A stretch of DNA of 64,000 nt from Streptomyces sp. NBC_00234. GTDB lineage: Bacteria; Actinomycetota; Actinomycetes; Streptomycetales; Streptomycetaceae. The stretch lies in assembly GCF_036195325.1 (NCBI RefSeq), contig NZ_CP108101.1:1116001-1180000 (forward strand), in the 5' to 3' direction. The position numbers were made by a program, and so were the translations under genes. The notes under the pieces were generated by a model. The model saw nothing but the letters and a program-made list of their open reading frames with translations. It was not told where the DNA came from and did no database searches. Shown here one piece after another: positions 50,653 through 58,960 of this stretch; position 1 is the first letter of the stretch; the number at the start of each line of letters is the position of its first letter.

Positions 50653-51663
50653 ATGTGGCCAGGACAGCAGCCGCCCGGGGGCGAGCAGAACCCGCAGGAC
50701 CAGAATCAGAACCCGTACCAGCAGCCGGGGTACCAGCAGCCGAATCCCTATCAGCAGCCGGGATACCAGCAGCCGGGCTACCAGCAGCCCAATCCGTACC
50801 AGCAGCCGACCGTGCCGCAGTACGCCGTTCCGGGGCAGCCCGGCGGCCCGCAGGGCGACGACAAGAAGAAGACGACGATCGTCGCGATCGTCGCCGCCAC
50901 CGCGGTCGTCGTGACGGCGGTCGTCACCGGCGTGATCGTGCTGGGCAAGGACGACGAGAGCGGCGGCAAGACGGTCGCCGACGACAAGAAGTCGTCCGAG
51001 TCGGCCAAGCCGTCCGAGTCGGCGTCGTCCCCTGCTGCCAATCCGCGGGGCGGCGGTGACGCCGAGCCCGTGATCCCGGGGTGGAAGGTCGTCACCAACC
51101 CCAAGTGGGGCACCCAGTTCGACGTCCCGGGTGACTGGGAGGTCGCGGGCACGGGTGTGATCTCCGGTTTCGAGGACGCCAAGAACCCCGAGGGTCCGCC
51201 CGCGGTCGGTTTCTCCGCACCGGCCTACTACAAGAGCAAGTGGTGCATCGACGACGCGGACAAGGACGGCACCAAGGAGGACACCGGTCTGGCCGGTGTC
51301 GGTACCAAGGGTGCCCAGGGCGCGAAGAGCACCGACGAGGCCGCCAGGAACGAGGCGGGCAACTGGGTGTGGGCCGCCTACGCCCAGGAGGAGCCCAAGG
51401 GCACCGTCAAGGTGGGCCAGCCCAAGCCGTACACCACCAAGTCGGGTCTCTCCGGCAGCGTGGTGACCGCCACGGCGGCGGGCGTCTCCAAGAAGGAGAA
51501 GTGCGACACCGACGGCAAGTCGATCGCCTTCACCTTCACGAACGCCAAGAAGGAGTACTCGACCTGGGTCCTGTACGCCAACGCCGGCGTCGACGACGAA
51601 CTCCCGGACGCCACGATCCAGAAGATCCTGAGCACGGTGCGGCTGGCGAAGTCCTCGTCCTGA
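50653..51663 (+). CDS. Membrane protein with N-terminal PYQQP/GYQQP repeats
   Basis: A 336-residue protein. Residues 20-52 are six short repeats of the kind GYQQP or NPYQQP, a cytoplasmic low-complexity segment common in streptomycete membrane proteins. A single transmembrane helix follows (about 73-96, TIVAIVAATAVVVTAVVTGVIV), then a Ser/Glu/Lys-rich linker. The extracellular domain (about 130-336) has several Lys-rich strands and two Cys. Function unknown. Confidence 0.75.
   Translation: MWPGQQPPGGEQNPQDQNQNPYQQPGYQQPNPYQQPGYQQPGYQQPNPYQQPTVPQYAVPGQPGGPQGDDKKKTTIVAIVAATAVVVTAVVTGVIVLGKDDESGGKTVADDKKSSESAKPSESASSPAANPRGGGDAEPVIPGWKVVTNPKWGTQFDVPGDWEVAGTGVISGFEDAKNPEGPPAVGFSAPAYYKSKWCIDDADKDGTKEDTGLAGVGTKGAQGAKSTDEAARNEAGNWVWAAYAQEEPKGTVKVGQPKPYTTKSGLSGSVVTATAAGVSKKEKCDTDGKSIAFTFTNAKKEYSTWVLYANAGVDDELPDATIQKILSTVRLAKSSS
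50710..50808. repeat. In-frame YQQP-coding tandem repeats
   Basis: Alternating 15- and 18-bp units encode GYQQP and NPYQQP within the membrane protein above. Third positions vary between copies (ggg, gga, ggc), so the protein repeat is kept despite DNA drift. Confidence 0.8.
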
Positions 51664-51717
51664 TCCCCGCCCGTAATCGATTTGTGGGTACGGGGTCCAG
51701 GTGGCGATAGTCCCCTG

Positions 51718-53049
51718 GTGACCTCCGACTCCGTACCTCCCGTCCCTGCCGTCCGCCCCGTCGGCGCCGGCCGCAACTACGGTCTGCTGACCGCCGCCGC
51801 GATCGTCACGAGCCTGGGCACCCATGGCGCGCTGATCGCGGCGGCGTTCGCGGTTCTGGAGTCGGGAGGCGACGGCGGCGACGTCGGACTGGTCGCCGCC
51901 GCGCGGACCGCGCCGCTGGTGCTCTTCCTGCTCATCGGCGGCGCGATCGCGGACCGCCTGCCGCGCCATCGGGTGATGGTGGCCGCGAACTCCCTGAACT
52001 GCGTGTCGCAGGCGGTCTTCGCCTGGCTGGTCCTGACCGGCGATCCCCAGCTGTGGCAGATGATGCTGCTGACCGCCCTCTGCGGCACGGGGCAGGCGTT
52101 CTTCAACCCGGCCGCCGAGGGCATGCTGATGTCCAGCGTCGACGCGGAGCACGCCAGTCGCGCGTTCGCGCTCTTCCGGATGTCGATGCACGGGGCGGCC
52201 ATCGGCGGCGCCGCTCTCGGCGGGGCGATGATCGCGGCCATGGACCCGGGCTGGGTGCTCGCCGTCGATGCCGCCGCCTTCGCCGTCGCCGGGGCGCTGC
52301 GGGCGTTCCTCGACGTGAGTCATATCCCCGTGCGCGCGGCGGGCGGCGGGCTGCTGGCCGATCTGCGCGAGGGCTGGCAGGAGTTCGTCGGCCGCCCCTG
52401 GCTGTGGGCGATCGTGGCGCAGTTCTCCGTGGTCGTGGCGGTCGTCGCGGCGGCCGAGTCGGTGTACGGGCCCCTGGTCGCCCGGGACGAACTCGGCGGC
52501 GCGCGCCCCTGGGGCTTCGCGCTCGCCGCGTTCGGCGTCGGCACCCTGGCCGGAGCGGTTCTGATGATGCGCTGGAAGCCGCGGCGGCTGCTGCTGGCCG
52601 GGACCCTCTGCGTCTTCCCGCTGGCCCTGCCGTCGGCGGGGCTCGCGGTGCCGCTGCCGGTGTCCGGACTGGCCGCGGTGATGTTCGTCAGCGGGGTCGC
52701 CATCGAGGTGTTCGGGGTCTCCTGGATGACGGCGATGCACCAGGAGATTCCGGAGGAGAAGCTGTCGCGGGTCTCCGCCTACGACTGGTTCGGCTCCGTC
52801 GCCATGGTGCCGCTTGCCACCGCCGTGGCCGGCCCGGTGGAGGGGCTCGTCGGCCGTAGCCAGGCGCTCTGGGGGTGCGCGGCGCTGGTCGTGCTGGTGA
52901 CGGCGCTCGTGCTGCTCGTGCCGGACGTACGCAATCTGACGCGCCGTACGAGCAAGGAGATCGCCGGGGACATGGCGAAGCTCCCGGCCGCGAGGGAGCC
53001 CGCCGCGCCCTCAGCCGATGCTGAAGGCGCCGTCGGGGGGCTCGGGTGA
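51718..53049 (+). CDS. MFS transporter
   Basis: A 443-residue major facilitator protein with about 12 transmembrane helices, of the EntS-like subgroup (MFS_3). It shows NYGLLTAAAIVTSLG near the N-terminus and GGAIADRLPRHRVMVAANSLN in the loop between helices 2 and 3. Likely drug or siderophore exporter, substrate unknown. GTG 51718 is taken as the start. The 3' end overlaps the convergent spermidine synthase-like gene by 39 nt. Confidence 0.88.
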   Translation: MTSDSVPPVPAVRPVGAGRNYGLLTAAAIVTSLGTHGALIAAAFAVLESGGDGGDVGLVAAARTAPLVLFLLIGGAIADRLPRHRVMVAANSLNCVSQAVFAWLVLTGDPQLWQMMLLTALCGTGQAFFNPAAEGMLMSSVDAEHASRAFALFRMSMHGAAIGGAALGGAMIAAMDPGWVLAVDAAAFAVAGALRAFLDVSHIPVRAAGGGLLADLREGWQEFVGRPWLWAIVAQFSVVVAVVAAAESVYGPLVARDELGGARPWGFALAAFGVGTLAGAVLMMRWKPRRLLLAGTLCVFPLALPSAGLAVPLPVSGLAAVMFVSGVAIEVFGVSWMTAMHQEIPEEKLSRVSAYDWFGSVAMVPLATAVAGPVEGLVGRSQALWGCAALVVLVTALVLLVPDVRNLTRRTSKEIAGDMAKLPAAREPAAPSADAEGAVGGLG

Positions 53050-53856
53050 GGCGACCGCCTCACTGTCCCGCACCGGCCCGGCGTCTCCGATGAGCCGGGT
53101 CAGCGCGGCCCCGTACTCGACCCTGGCCGGGAAGGCGTCGCCCGCGCAGAGGCGGGTGAGCGGTCCGGGGTCGACGGCGCTGTGCGAGGCGACGAGCACC
53201 ACGTTGCCGAAGCGCCGGCCACGCAGCACGGCGGGTTCGGCGATCAGGAGGAGTTCGTCGAAGACCGCCGCGAAGGTGGCCAGTTGGGACCGGAGGAATC
53301 CGAAGGGCGCGCCGTCCGCCAGATTCGCGGCGTAGATCCCGTCCTCGCGCAGGACCCGTCCCGCGGCTCGCGCGTACTCGACGGAGGTGAGGTGGGCGGG
53401 CACCCTGGAGCCGCCGAAGACATCGGCGATCAGGACGTCCGCCGAGTCCGGTGGCGCCTGTTCGAGCCAGCCGCGGGCGTCGGTGCCGTGCACGCCGATC
53501 CCCGCCCCCTCGGGCAGCGGCAGATGCTCGGCGACCAGCGCCAGCAGTCCGCGGTCCGCCTCCGCCACGTCCTGCCGCGAACCCGGCCGGGTGGTGGCGA
53601 CGTAGCGGGGCAGGGTGAGTGCCCCGCCGCCGAGGTGGATCACGTCGAGGGCCGCGCCGGGTCCGGCGGCACAGTCCAGTACGTGGGCCAGGCGCCGTAC
53701 GTACTCGAACTCCAGGTACGTCGGATCGTCCAGGTCGACGTACGACTGCGGGGCCTCGTCGACCGTGAGCAGCCAGGCCCGGTCGCGGTCGACGTCGGGC
53801 AGCAGTCGGGCGGTGCCGTGATCGACGTCGCGGATGACGGGTATGGGCTCGTTCAC
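53011..53856 (-). CDS. Spermidine synthase-like protein
   Basis: A 281-residue Rossmann methyltransferase-fold protein of the spermine/spermidine synthase family. It includes IHLGGGALTLPRYVATTRPGSRQDVAEAD (binding of the decarboxylated SAM moiety in true synthases) and DVLIADVFGGSRVPAHLTSVEYA. The acidic catalytic region is only partly kept, so true polyamine synthase activity is doubtful. Starts with GTG. Downstream of tuf3 on the same strand but separated by a strong terminator. Confidence 0.82.
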   Translation of the reverse strand: MNEPIPVIRDVDHGTARLLPDVDRDRAWLLTVDEAPQSYVDLDDPTYLEFEYVRRLAHVLDCAAGPGAALDVIHLGGGALTLPRYVATTRPGSRQDVAEADRGLLALVAEHLPLPEGAGIGVHGTDARGWLEQAPPDSADVLIADVFGGSRVPAHLTSVEYARAAGRVLREDGIYAANLADGAPFGFLRSQLATFAAVFDELLLIAEPAVLRGRRFGNVVLVASHSAVDPGPLTRLCAGDAFPARVEYGAALTRLIGDAGPVRDSEAVASPEPPDGAFSIG

Positions 53857-53875
53857 TCCCCCATTGTGAGGTGTC

Positions 53876-53915
53876 GGATCCTCCTCCCGGCCCGGGTGGG
53901 CCCGGAGGAGGATCC
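53876..53915 (-). terminator. Strong hairpin after tuf3
   Basis: GGATCCTCCTCC pairs perfectly with GGAGGAGGATCC (12 bp), with an inner GGCCC/GGGCC stem. It begins 9 bases after the tuf3 stop on the minus strand, ahead of the next gene's start at 53856. Confidence 0.8.
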
Positions 53916-53923
53916 GCCCTCGG

Positions 53924-55099
53924 TCAGAGCAGCCCGGTGACCGTACCGGCGCCGACCGTCCGGCCGCCTTCGCGGATCGCGAAGCCGAGACCGGCCTCCA
54001 GCGGGACGTCGCGGCCGAGCTCGACGGTCATGGTGACCGTCTCACCCGGGCGCGCCACCGCCGCGTCCCCGAGGTCGATGTCTCCGACGACATCGGCGGT
54101 ACGGATGTAGAACTGCGGCCGGTAGCCGGTGGTGACCGGGGTGGTGCGGCCCCCTTCGCGCCCCGACAGGACGTACACCTGGGCGGTGAAGCGGCGGCTC
54201 GGAACGACGCTGCCCGGCGCGGCCACCACATCGCCGCGGCGCACCCGGTCGCGCTCCACTCCGCGCAGCAGCAGCGCGACGTTGTCGCCGGCCTCCGCGG
54301 ACTCCATCGGCTTGCCGAAGGTCTCCAGACCCGTGACGACCGTCTCGATGTCCGCCCCGAGCACCGACACCCGGTCGCCGACGCGGACCGTTCCGCGCTC
54401 GACGGCACCGGTGACGACGGTGCCGCGGCCGGTGATGGTGAGCACGTTCTCCACCGGCAGCAGGAACGGCGCGTCGGTGTAGCGCACCGGCATCGGTACG
54501 TACGTGTCGACGGCGTCCAGCAGGCCCTCGATCGACGCGGTCCAGCGCGGGTCGCCCTCCAGTGCGCCCAGTCCCGACACCCGGACGACGGGGACGGTGT
54601 CACCGCCGTAGCCGTGCGCGGACAGCAGGTCGCGGACCTCCAGCTCGACCAGGTCGGTCAGCTCGGGGTCGCCCGCGTCGGCCTTGTTGAGGGCGACGAC
54701 GATGTGGTCGACGCCCACCTGGCGGGCGAGCAGGACGTGCTCCGCGGTCTGCGGCATGATCCCGTCGAGCGCGGAGACCACGAGGATCGCCCCGTCGAGC
54801 TGGGCCGCCCCGGTGACCATGTTCTTGATGTAGTCGGCGTGGCCGGGCATGTCGACGTGGGCGTAGTGCCGGGTGTCCGTCTCGTACTCGACGTGCGCGA
54901 TGTTGATGGTGATGCCGCGCTGCGCCTCCTCGGGCGCCCGGTCGATCCGGTCGAACGCGACGTAGGAGGTGCTGCTGCCGGAGCGGTCGCTGAGGACCTT
55001 GGTGATGGCTGCGGTGAGGGTGGTCTTGCCGTGGTCGACATGGCCCATGGTGCCGATGTTCAGGTGCGGCTTGGTGCGCACGTATGCCGTCTTGGGCAT
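53924..55099 (-). CDS. tuf3: Elongation factor EF-Tu3
   Basis: A 391-residue translational GTPase that would deliver aminoacyl-tRNA to the ribosome. It has GHVDHGKT (19-26), RGITIN (switch I, 61-66), DMPGH (83-87), NKAD (near 138) and the [11 protein letters not shown]-terminus. It stands alone, far from an str operon. The canonical DCPGH has Met in place of Cys, and the sequence is visibly less conserved than the major EF-Tu. Both fit the divergent tuf3 paralogue of streptomycetes, which I recall is expressed under stringent conditions and, in S. ramocissimus, is kirromycin-resistant. Confidence 0.9.
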   Translation of the reverse strand: MPKTAYVRTKPHLNIGTMGHVDHGKTTLTAAITKVLSDRSGSSTSYVAFDRIDRAPEEAQRGITINIAHVEYETDTRHYAHVDMPGHADYIKNMVTGAAQLDGAILVVSALDGIMPQTAEHVLLARQVGVDHIVVALNKADAGDPELTDLVELEVRDLLSAHGYGGDTVPVVRVSGLGALEGDPRWTASIEGLLDAVDTYVPMPVRYTDAPFLLPVENVLTITGRGTVVTGAVERGTVRVGDRVSVLGADIETVVTGLETFGKPMESAEAGDNVALLLRGVERDRVRRGDVVAAPGSVVPSRRFTAQVYVLSGREGGRTTPVTTGYRPQFYIRTADVVGDIDLGDAAVARPGETVTMTVELGRDVPLEAGLGFAIREGGRTVGAGTVTGLL

Positions 55100-55149
55100 G
55101 GCTCGTTCCTTGGATTCGAAGCTGAGAGAGAAGACCCCAGGGCCCCGCC

Positions 55150-55192
55150 GACCCTCCCCTTACGGGGTCCGCCGGACTGTCGGGGGAGGGTC
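55150..55192 (-). promoter_or_regulatory. Leader inverted repeat upstream of tuf3
   Basis: GACCCTCCCC (55150-55159) pairs with GGGGAGGGTC (55183-55192). A small GTCC/GGAC stem lies within the loop. It ends 50 bases before the tuf3 start and directly follows the stop of the small candidate ORF. It may be that ORF's terminator or a tuf3 attenuator. Confidence 0.55.
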
Positions 55193-55313
55193 AGCTTCGG
55201 GCGCCGCCGAGGGGCGCTGCCACGGCCGTCGCGGTGGGTACGGCAGCCTTCGGCGCGTCCGCGACTGCGGACTGCGCTGCGAGGAAGGCGTACCGGAACA
55301 TGCCCCTGATCAT
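55191..55313 (-). CDS. Candidate 40-residue ORF upstream of tuf3
   Basis: Starts ATG at 55313 (MIRGMFRYAFLAAQSAVADA) and ends TGA at the base of the inverted repeat. About 85 percent of its codons end in G or C, similar to real genes here, and it is Ala-rich with a short hydrophobic start. There is no strong ribosome site. Could be a small protein, a leader peptide or chance. Confidence 0.3.
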   Translation of the reverse strand: MIRGMFRYAFLAAQSAVADAPKAAVPTATAVAAPLGGARS

Positions 55314-55460
55314 GGCCGAACGGCGTGCGCCCGTCGAACGGTTTTCCCGTCGGCCGGGCGGACGGAGCGGCAGCCGGGCGGGGAAGGGCAGTTCGCCCGC
55401 CGCTCGTGGGCCCGACGGACATTACGGCGATCACACACGCCTTTCGGTTACTCTCCCCGG

Positions 55461-56171
55461 ATGCTCGACCCCGTCCCCGCCGCCCGGCCCTCCGGCGGTC
55501 TCGCAGTGCGCTGTACGCAGGCGCTGCTCTCCCCGTGGTCCCGGCTGTCGCTGCTCGTGGTGATGCTGGTGTCCGCCGCCGCGACGATGCTTCTCCTCGA
55601 GCCGCAGCGGCTGCTCGCGTCCGGCTGGCCACCCGAGCTGACGGGCGGCGCGGCGGCGATGGTGTTCGGCCTCGCGTACGGCGTGTGCACCGTGGCGTTC
55701 GTGCCCCGTCCGCTGCTGAACCTCGCGGCGGGCGCGCTCTTCGGAGCCCAGGCCGGTCTGGCCGCGGCTCTGGCGGGCACGGTGCTCGGGGCGGGTGTCT
55801 CGTTCATGCTGGGCCGGGTGCTGGGGCAGGACGCGCTCCGTACGCTGGTGCGCGGCCGGTGGCTGAAGGCCGCGGACGGTCTGCTCAGCAGGCACGGCTT
55901 CCGTTCCATGCTGGCGCTCCGGCTCTTCCCCGGTGTGCCGTTCGCCGCGGCCAACTACTGTGCGGCGACCTCGCGGATGGGATATCCGCCCTTCCTCCTG
56001 GCCACCGGACTCGGCTCCATCCCGAACACGGCCGCGTACGTCGTCGCGGGCAGCGAGGCGGCCTCCCCCACGTCCCCGGCGTTCCTGGCGGCGATGGGTT
56101 TCATCGTGCTCTCGGGGGCGGGCGCGGCCCTGGTCGCCTGGCGCAAGCGCCACCGGCTCGGCGCCGGGTGA
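55461..56171 (+). CDS. TVP38/TMEM64 (VTT) family membrane protein
   Basis: A 236-residue protein with about six transmembrane helices. The VTT core is AAGALFGAQAGLAAALAGTVLGAGVSFMLGR, followed by LALRLFPGVPFAAANYCAATSRMGYPPFLLATGLGSIP, the typical re-entrant loop region. Family members are related to DedA lipid scramblases/transporters. ATG 55461 follows CTCTCCCCGG without a good ribosome site; the long upstream frame is antisense to tuf3. Confidence 0.87.
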   Translation: MLDPVPAARPSGGLAVRCTQALLSPWSRLSLLVVMLVSAAATMLLLEPQRLLASGWPPELTGGAAAMVFGLAYGVCTVAFVPRPLLNLAAGALFGAQAGLAAALAGTVLGAGVSFMLGRVLGQDALRTLVRGRWLKAADGLLSRHGFRSMLALRLFPGVPFAAANYCAATSRMGYPPFLLATGLGSIPNTAAYVVAGSEAASPTSPAFLAAMGFIVLSGAGAALVAWRKRHRLGAG

Positions 56172-56362
56172 CCCCCTGATCCCGGCGGGCGGCAGGGGGC
56201 AGGCGGGAGCCCGTTCACCGACAGGCGATACGCTGCCCGCGACCGACAAAGGATCTCCGGGGCGCAGGCGTCCCGTCCCTCAATGACCGCAATCCGCACG
56301 CTGCCGACGGCCTTCGTGTCCGTCGGCCGATGCATGATCACCTCCGGGATGGCCTTAGCCCC

Positions 56363-57238
56363 ATGAGCTGGTTCGAATCATTCGTCCTGGGCCTCGTTCA
56401 GGGACTGACCGAGTTCCTGCCGATCTCCTCCAGCGCCCATCTGCGGCTCACCGCCGCTTTCGCGGGCTGGCACGACCCGGGTGCGGCGTTCACCGCCATC
56501 ACCCAGATCGGCACGGAGACGGCGGTCCTCATCTACTTCCGCAAGGACATCTCCCGGATCGTCTCGGCCTGGTTCCGCTCGCTGACAGACTCCGCCATGC
56601 GCAGGGACCACGACGCCCAGATGGGCTGGCTGGTCATCGTGGGATCGATCCCCATCGGTGTGCTGGGTGTGACGTTCAAGGACCAGATCGAGGGCCCGTT
56701 CCGTGATCTGCGTCTGATCGCGACCACGCTGATCGTCATGGGCATCGTCCTCGGCATCGCGGACCGTCTCGCCGCCCGCGACGAGGCCGGCGGCAAGCAC
56801 CGCGCGGTCAAGGAGCGCAAGACGCTCAAGGAGCTGGGCATCCGGGACGGCCTGATCTTCGGCTTCTGCCAGGCGATGGCGCTGATCCCGGGTGTGTCCC
56901 GTTCCGGGGCGACGATCAGCGGTGGTCTGCTGATGGGCTACACCCGTGAGGCGGCGGCCCGGTATTCGTTCCTGCTCGCGATTCCGGCCGTGCTGGCCTC
57001 GGGCGTCTTCGAGCTGAAGGACGCGGGCGACGGCGGCCACGTGTCCTGGGGCCCGACGATCTTCGCGACGTTCATCGCCTTCGGCGTGGGTTACGCGGTC
57101 ATCTCGTGGTTCATGAAGTTCATCACGACCAAGAGCTTCATGCCGTTCGTCATCTACCGCGTGCTGCTCGGCATCCTCCTGTTCGTGCTGGTGGGGGCCG
57201 GTGTGCTGAGCCCCCACGCGGGTGAATCCGGGGGCTGA
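56363..57238 (+). CDS. uppP: Undecaprenyl-diphosphatase UppP (BacA)
   Basis: A 291-residue integral membrane phosphatase that recycles undecaprenyl diphosphate for cell-wall synthesis; high dosage gives bacitracin resistance. Motif I is GLTEFLPISSSAHLRL and motif II PGVSRSGATISGG, carrying the catalytic Glu, Ser and Arg. Eight or so transmembrane helices. Its last 119 bp of homology recur at 59206-59324, so the final codons (ending GESGG) were probably supplied by an integrated element, with the original end (GESAG) displaced downstream. Confidence 0.94.
   Translation: MSWFESFVLGLVQGLTEFLPISSSAHLRLTAAFAGWHDPGAAFTAITQIGTETAVLIYFRKDISRIVSAWFRSLTDSAMRRDHDAQMGWLVIVGSIPIGVLGVTFKDQIEGPFRDLRLIATTLIVMGIVLGIADRLAARDEAGGKHRAVKERKTLKELGIRDGLIFGFCQAMALIPGVSRSGATISGGLLMGYTREAAARYSFLLAIPAVLASGVFELKDAGDGGHVSWGPTIFATFIAFGVGYAVISWFMKFITTKSFMPFVIYRVLLGILLFVLVGAGVLSPHAGESGG
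57107..57225 (+). repeat. Left copy of 119-bp direct repeat (putative attL) in uppP
   Basis: Identical to 59206-59324 except one base (G at 57127, T at 59226). Beyond 57225 the two copies diverge but both end the reading frame four codons later. Confidence 0.85.
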
Positions 57239-57275
57239 GAAGGCCCGCGAGAGGCGGATACCTCTGGCCTGGAAC

Positions 57276-57395
57276 TCACTCCGGGTCGCCCCCCGTGTGT
57301 GCCCACTCATCCGGCCGGGCCCCGCTCATCGACCCAGAGCGGTCGAGTCTGACTGCGTCACCCCTAATTGCCCGGTCGCATCGCGCGCAGATCAT
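57276..57395 (-). CDS. Small CxxC protein of the integrative element
   Basis: A 39-residue protein beginning MICARCDRAIRGDAVRLD. The CARC pair and CDxAIRGE-like continuation resemble short zinc-ribbon-like proteins that often follow XRE/TPR regulators in streptomycete accessory DNA. Its ATG shares one base with the stop of the upstream gene (TAATG), a sign of coupled translation. Function unknown. Confidence 0.5.
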   Translation of the reverse strand: MICARCDRAIRGDAVRLDRSGSMSGARPDEWAHTGGDPE

Positions 57396-57613
57396 TATCT
57401 GGCCACCTCCGCCTCGCGCGCCGAGCAAGACACCATGTCCGAGCACGCCCGCGGGAACCACGAGTAGGCGGCACCGTTAGCCGGCCGCGCCCGCTGCTCG
57501 CCGAGGTCGACGTCCGCGCCGACGCTGAGACGGGTGCGGCACCAGACGCAGCGCCATCCGCGCTGCTGCTGCTCGGTCAGGTCACTGACCGGTGGTAAAT
57601 CCCTCACTGTCAT
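57395..57613 (-). CDS. Small Cys-pair protein of the integrative element
   Basis: A 72-residue protein. CVWCRTRLSVGADVDLG and WFPRAC are recognisable from a recurrent streptomycete family encoded next to XRE/TPR regulators, usually with CVWCGT. The C-terminal part after WFPRAC differs from what I remember, so it may be partly degraded. Start ATG 57613, 109 bp after the regulator remnant's stop. Confidence 0.55.
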   Translation of the reverse strand: MTVRDLPPVSDLTEQQQRGWRCVWCRTRLSVGADVDLGEQRARPANGAAYSWFPRACSDMVSCSAREAEVAR

Positions 57614-57671
57614 GGCGATCCCCGGCTCGTCGTTGATCAGGTACGTGACCAGCGTGACGGACGGAGAGGGG

Positions 57672-57701
57672 GCTAACGCTCACAAAACTGTGAGCGTTAG
57701 C
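57672..57701. promoter_or_regulatory. Perfect 13-bp inverted repeat
   Basis: GCTAACGCTCACA and TGTGAGCGTTAGC flank a 4-base AAAC loop, between the regulator remnant and the small Cys-pair gene. GTGAGCGT occurs again at 57712-57719. It could be an operator, a terminator stem or part of an iteron set. Confidence 0.7.
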
Positions 57702-57721
57702 AGCCCAGAGGGTGAGCGTGA

Positions 57722-58150
57722 CTACAGGCCGATCCAGGCAGCCATGTGTCCGAGGCTGTCCGGCGCGCGGCGAGAGAGGTGGACCAGCCCCTTGACGGTC
57801 TCGCGGGCCCCTGGGTGGTAGCGGGTCTGCTCTGGGGCTGCGTGCCGGGCCTCGACAATGCTGGTCAGTGCCGCCTCGGTGCGGCCGGTCTCCATCTCGG
57901 AGCGGGCCTTGTCGATGAGGAAGTGCGCCCGCCGCGATGTGGCTAGGGCAGGTGAAAGATCGATGCGCTGGGCCTGGGTGAGCGCTTCGTCGTACTGGCG
58001 CATCTCCACGGCGGCGGACATCTGGTGCAGCGCCACGTTCGTCGGCCCGAAGGACAGCCAGTGGACGTCGGAGGCGTCGCCAGTCTTGGACCGGACTTCC
58101 GTGATGTCCCGGTTCGCCCAGCCCTGGCCACAGCAGACCCCCGGGTTGGA
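57722..58150 (-). pseudogene. C-terminal remnant of an XRE/TPR-type regulator
   Basis: An open frame of 143 codons after an in-frame stop at 58151-58153. It reads WANRDITEVRSKTGDASDVHWLSFGPTNVALHQ, then TPR-like helices (RRAHFLIDKARSEMETGRTEAAL), and ends GHMAAWIGL, matching the C-terminal half of streptomycete XRE regulators with TPR domains. The N-terminal HTH half is absent. An internal ATG at 58036 could still give a 104-residue product. Confidence 0.6.
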
Positions 58151-58261
58151 TCACCGGTGCGCCTATACGGGTCACTTCCGGGCGTCCCCCGAGCGAAAGA
58201 TGCTCGGTGGGGGTAGGTCGCTTCGCGCAAGGTGACCTTGGGATCCGTGAGGAGATCAGCT

Positions 58262-58546
58262 GTGTACGCAGTAATTCGACGTTACGAAGGAGTGACCGAC
58301 TCTGCCGAGGCGGGACACCGAGTGGATGAGGGATTCGTGCCTCTCCTGCGCCGGGTCCCCGGCTTCGTGGCCTACTACTGGGTGGACGCCGGGGGCGGAG
58401 TGATGGTCTCTACCAGCGTCTTTGAAGACCAGTCCGGGGCCGAAGAGTCGATCGAGCGGGCGGCGGACTTCGTAAGGGACAACCTCGCGTCGCTGCTCCC
58501 CAACCGTCCTCAGGTCACGGCCGGCATGGTTGTGGCCGCTGGGTAG
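58262..58546 (+). CDS. Small ABM-like (dimeric alpha/beta barrel) protein
   Basis: A 94-residue protein beginning VYAVIRRYEGVTDSAEAG, with VPGFVAYYWVDAGGGVMVSTSVFEDQSGAEESIERA in the middle. This pattern fits antibiotic-biosynthesis-monooxygenase-like or stress-response ferredoxin-like folds. The catalytic role is unknown. GAGGAG lies 7 bases before the GTG at 58262, a strong ribosome site. It appears intact within the otherwise decayed element. Confidence 0.65.
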   Translation: MYAVIRRYEGVTDSAEAGHRVDEGFVPLLRRVPGFVAYYWVDAGGGVMVSTSVFEDQSGAEESIERAADFVRDNLASLLPNRPQVTAGMVVAAG

Positions 58547-58658
58547 CGGCCTACTAAGGGGGCCGCTGGATCCCCGCCACCTCCACTCCGACGACCTGGC
58601 CCTTCATGAAACTCCGGCCGGAGCCAAAATCACGGCTCTGCCCGGAGTTCCGTGATGG

Positions 58659-58877
58659 TCAATCTGCGGGGTTGATGGGGCCGCGTGATCGACGGCGCCG
58701 GGGTCTCCCTGGCATCGGAGTCGGTATCTTCCAGCCGTACATCAGGGCCAGTGCGATGAATCTCGGGTCGCGTCGGCCATATCCCGTCGCCTCGCGAATC
58801 TCGGTGATCGCTTCGGTCCATCCTCGCTGTTCAACGAGGTTCCGGGCCCAGTCCTGAGCTGTCCGCGGGACGGGCAT
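58659..58877 (-). CDS. Hypothetical protein with L7/L12 C-terminal-like motif
   Basis: A 72-residue frame from the ATG at 58877 (the frame is open to 59000). The segment RGWTEAITEIREATGYGRRDPRF resembles the REATGLGLKEAK helix-turn of ribosomal L7/L12 C-terminal domains, which occurs in small accessory proteins. The C-terminus is Arg/Pro-rich. Weak ribosome site; may be a fragment. Confidence 0.35.
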   Translation of the reverse strand: MPVPRTAQDWARNLVEQRGWTEAITEIREATGYGRRDPRFIALALMYGWKIPTPMPGRPRRRRSRGPINPAD

Positions 58878-58960
58878 CCCAAGGCCGCGGATGATGTCGG
58901 AATCCCATCTCTGCCTGCGAGCGCGCCAGATTCGCACCCGTGCTGCTACCGGCCCCGAGA

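Larger units (their letters stand above)
55100..55460. other. 361-bp region between tuf3 and a divergent membrane-protein gene
   Basis: Holds the inverted repeat at 55150-55192 and a possible 40-residue ORF at 55191-55313 on the minus strand. On the plus strand nothing is recognised before the ATG at 55461. Promoters of both flanking genes must lie here, but I cannot name hexamers with confidence. Confidence 0.5.

Noticed and set aside
56365..56385. GGTTCGAATC-like string resembling a tRNA T-loop near the uppP start
   Set aside because: It encodes WFES at the conserved N-terminus of UppP and has no acceptor, D or anticodon stems around it.
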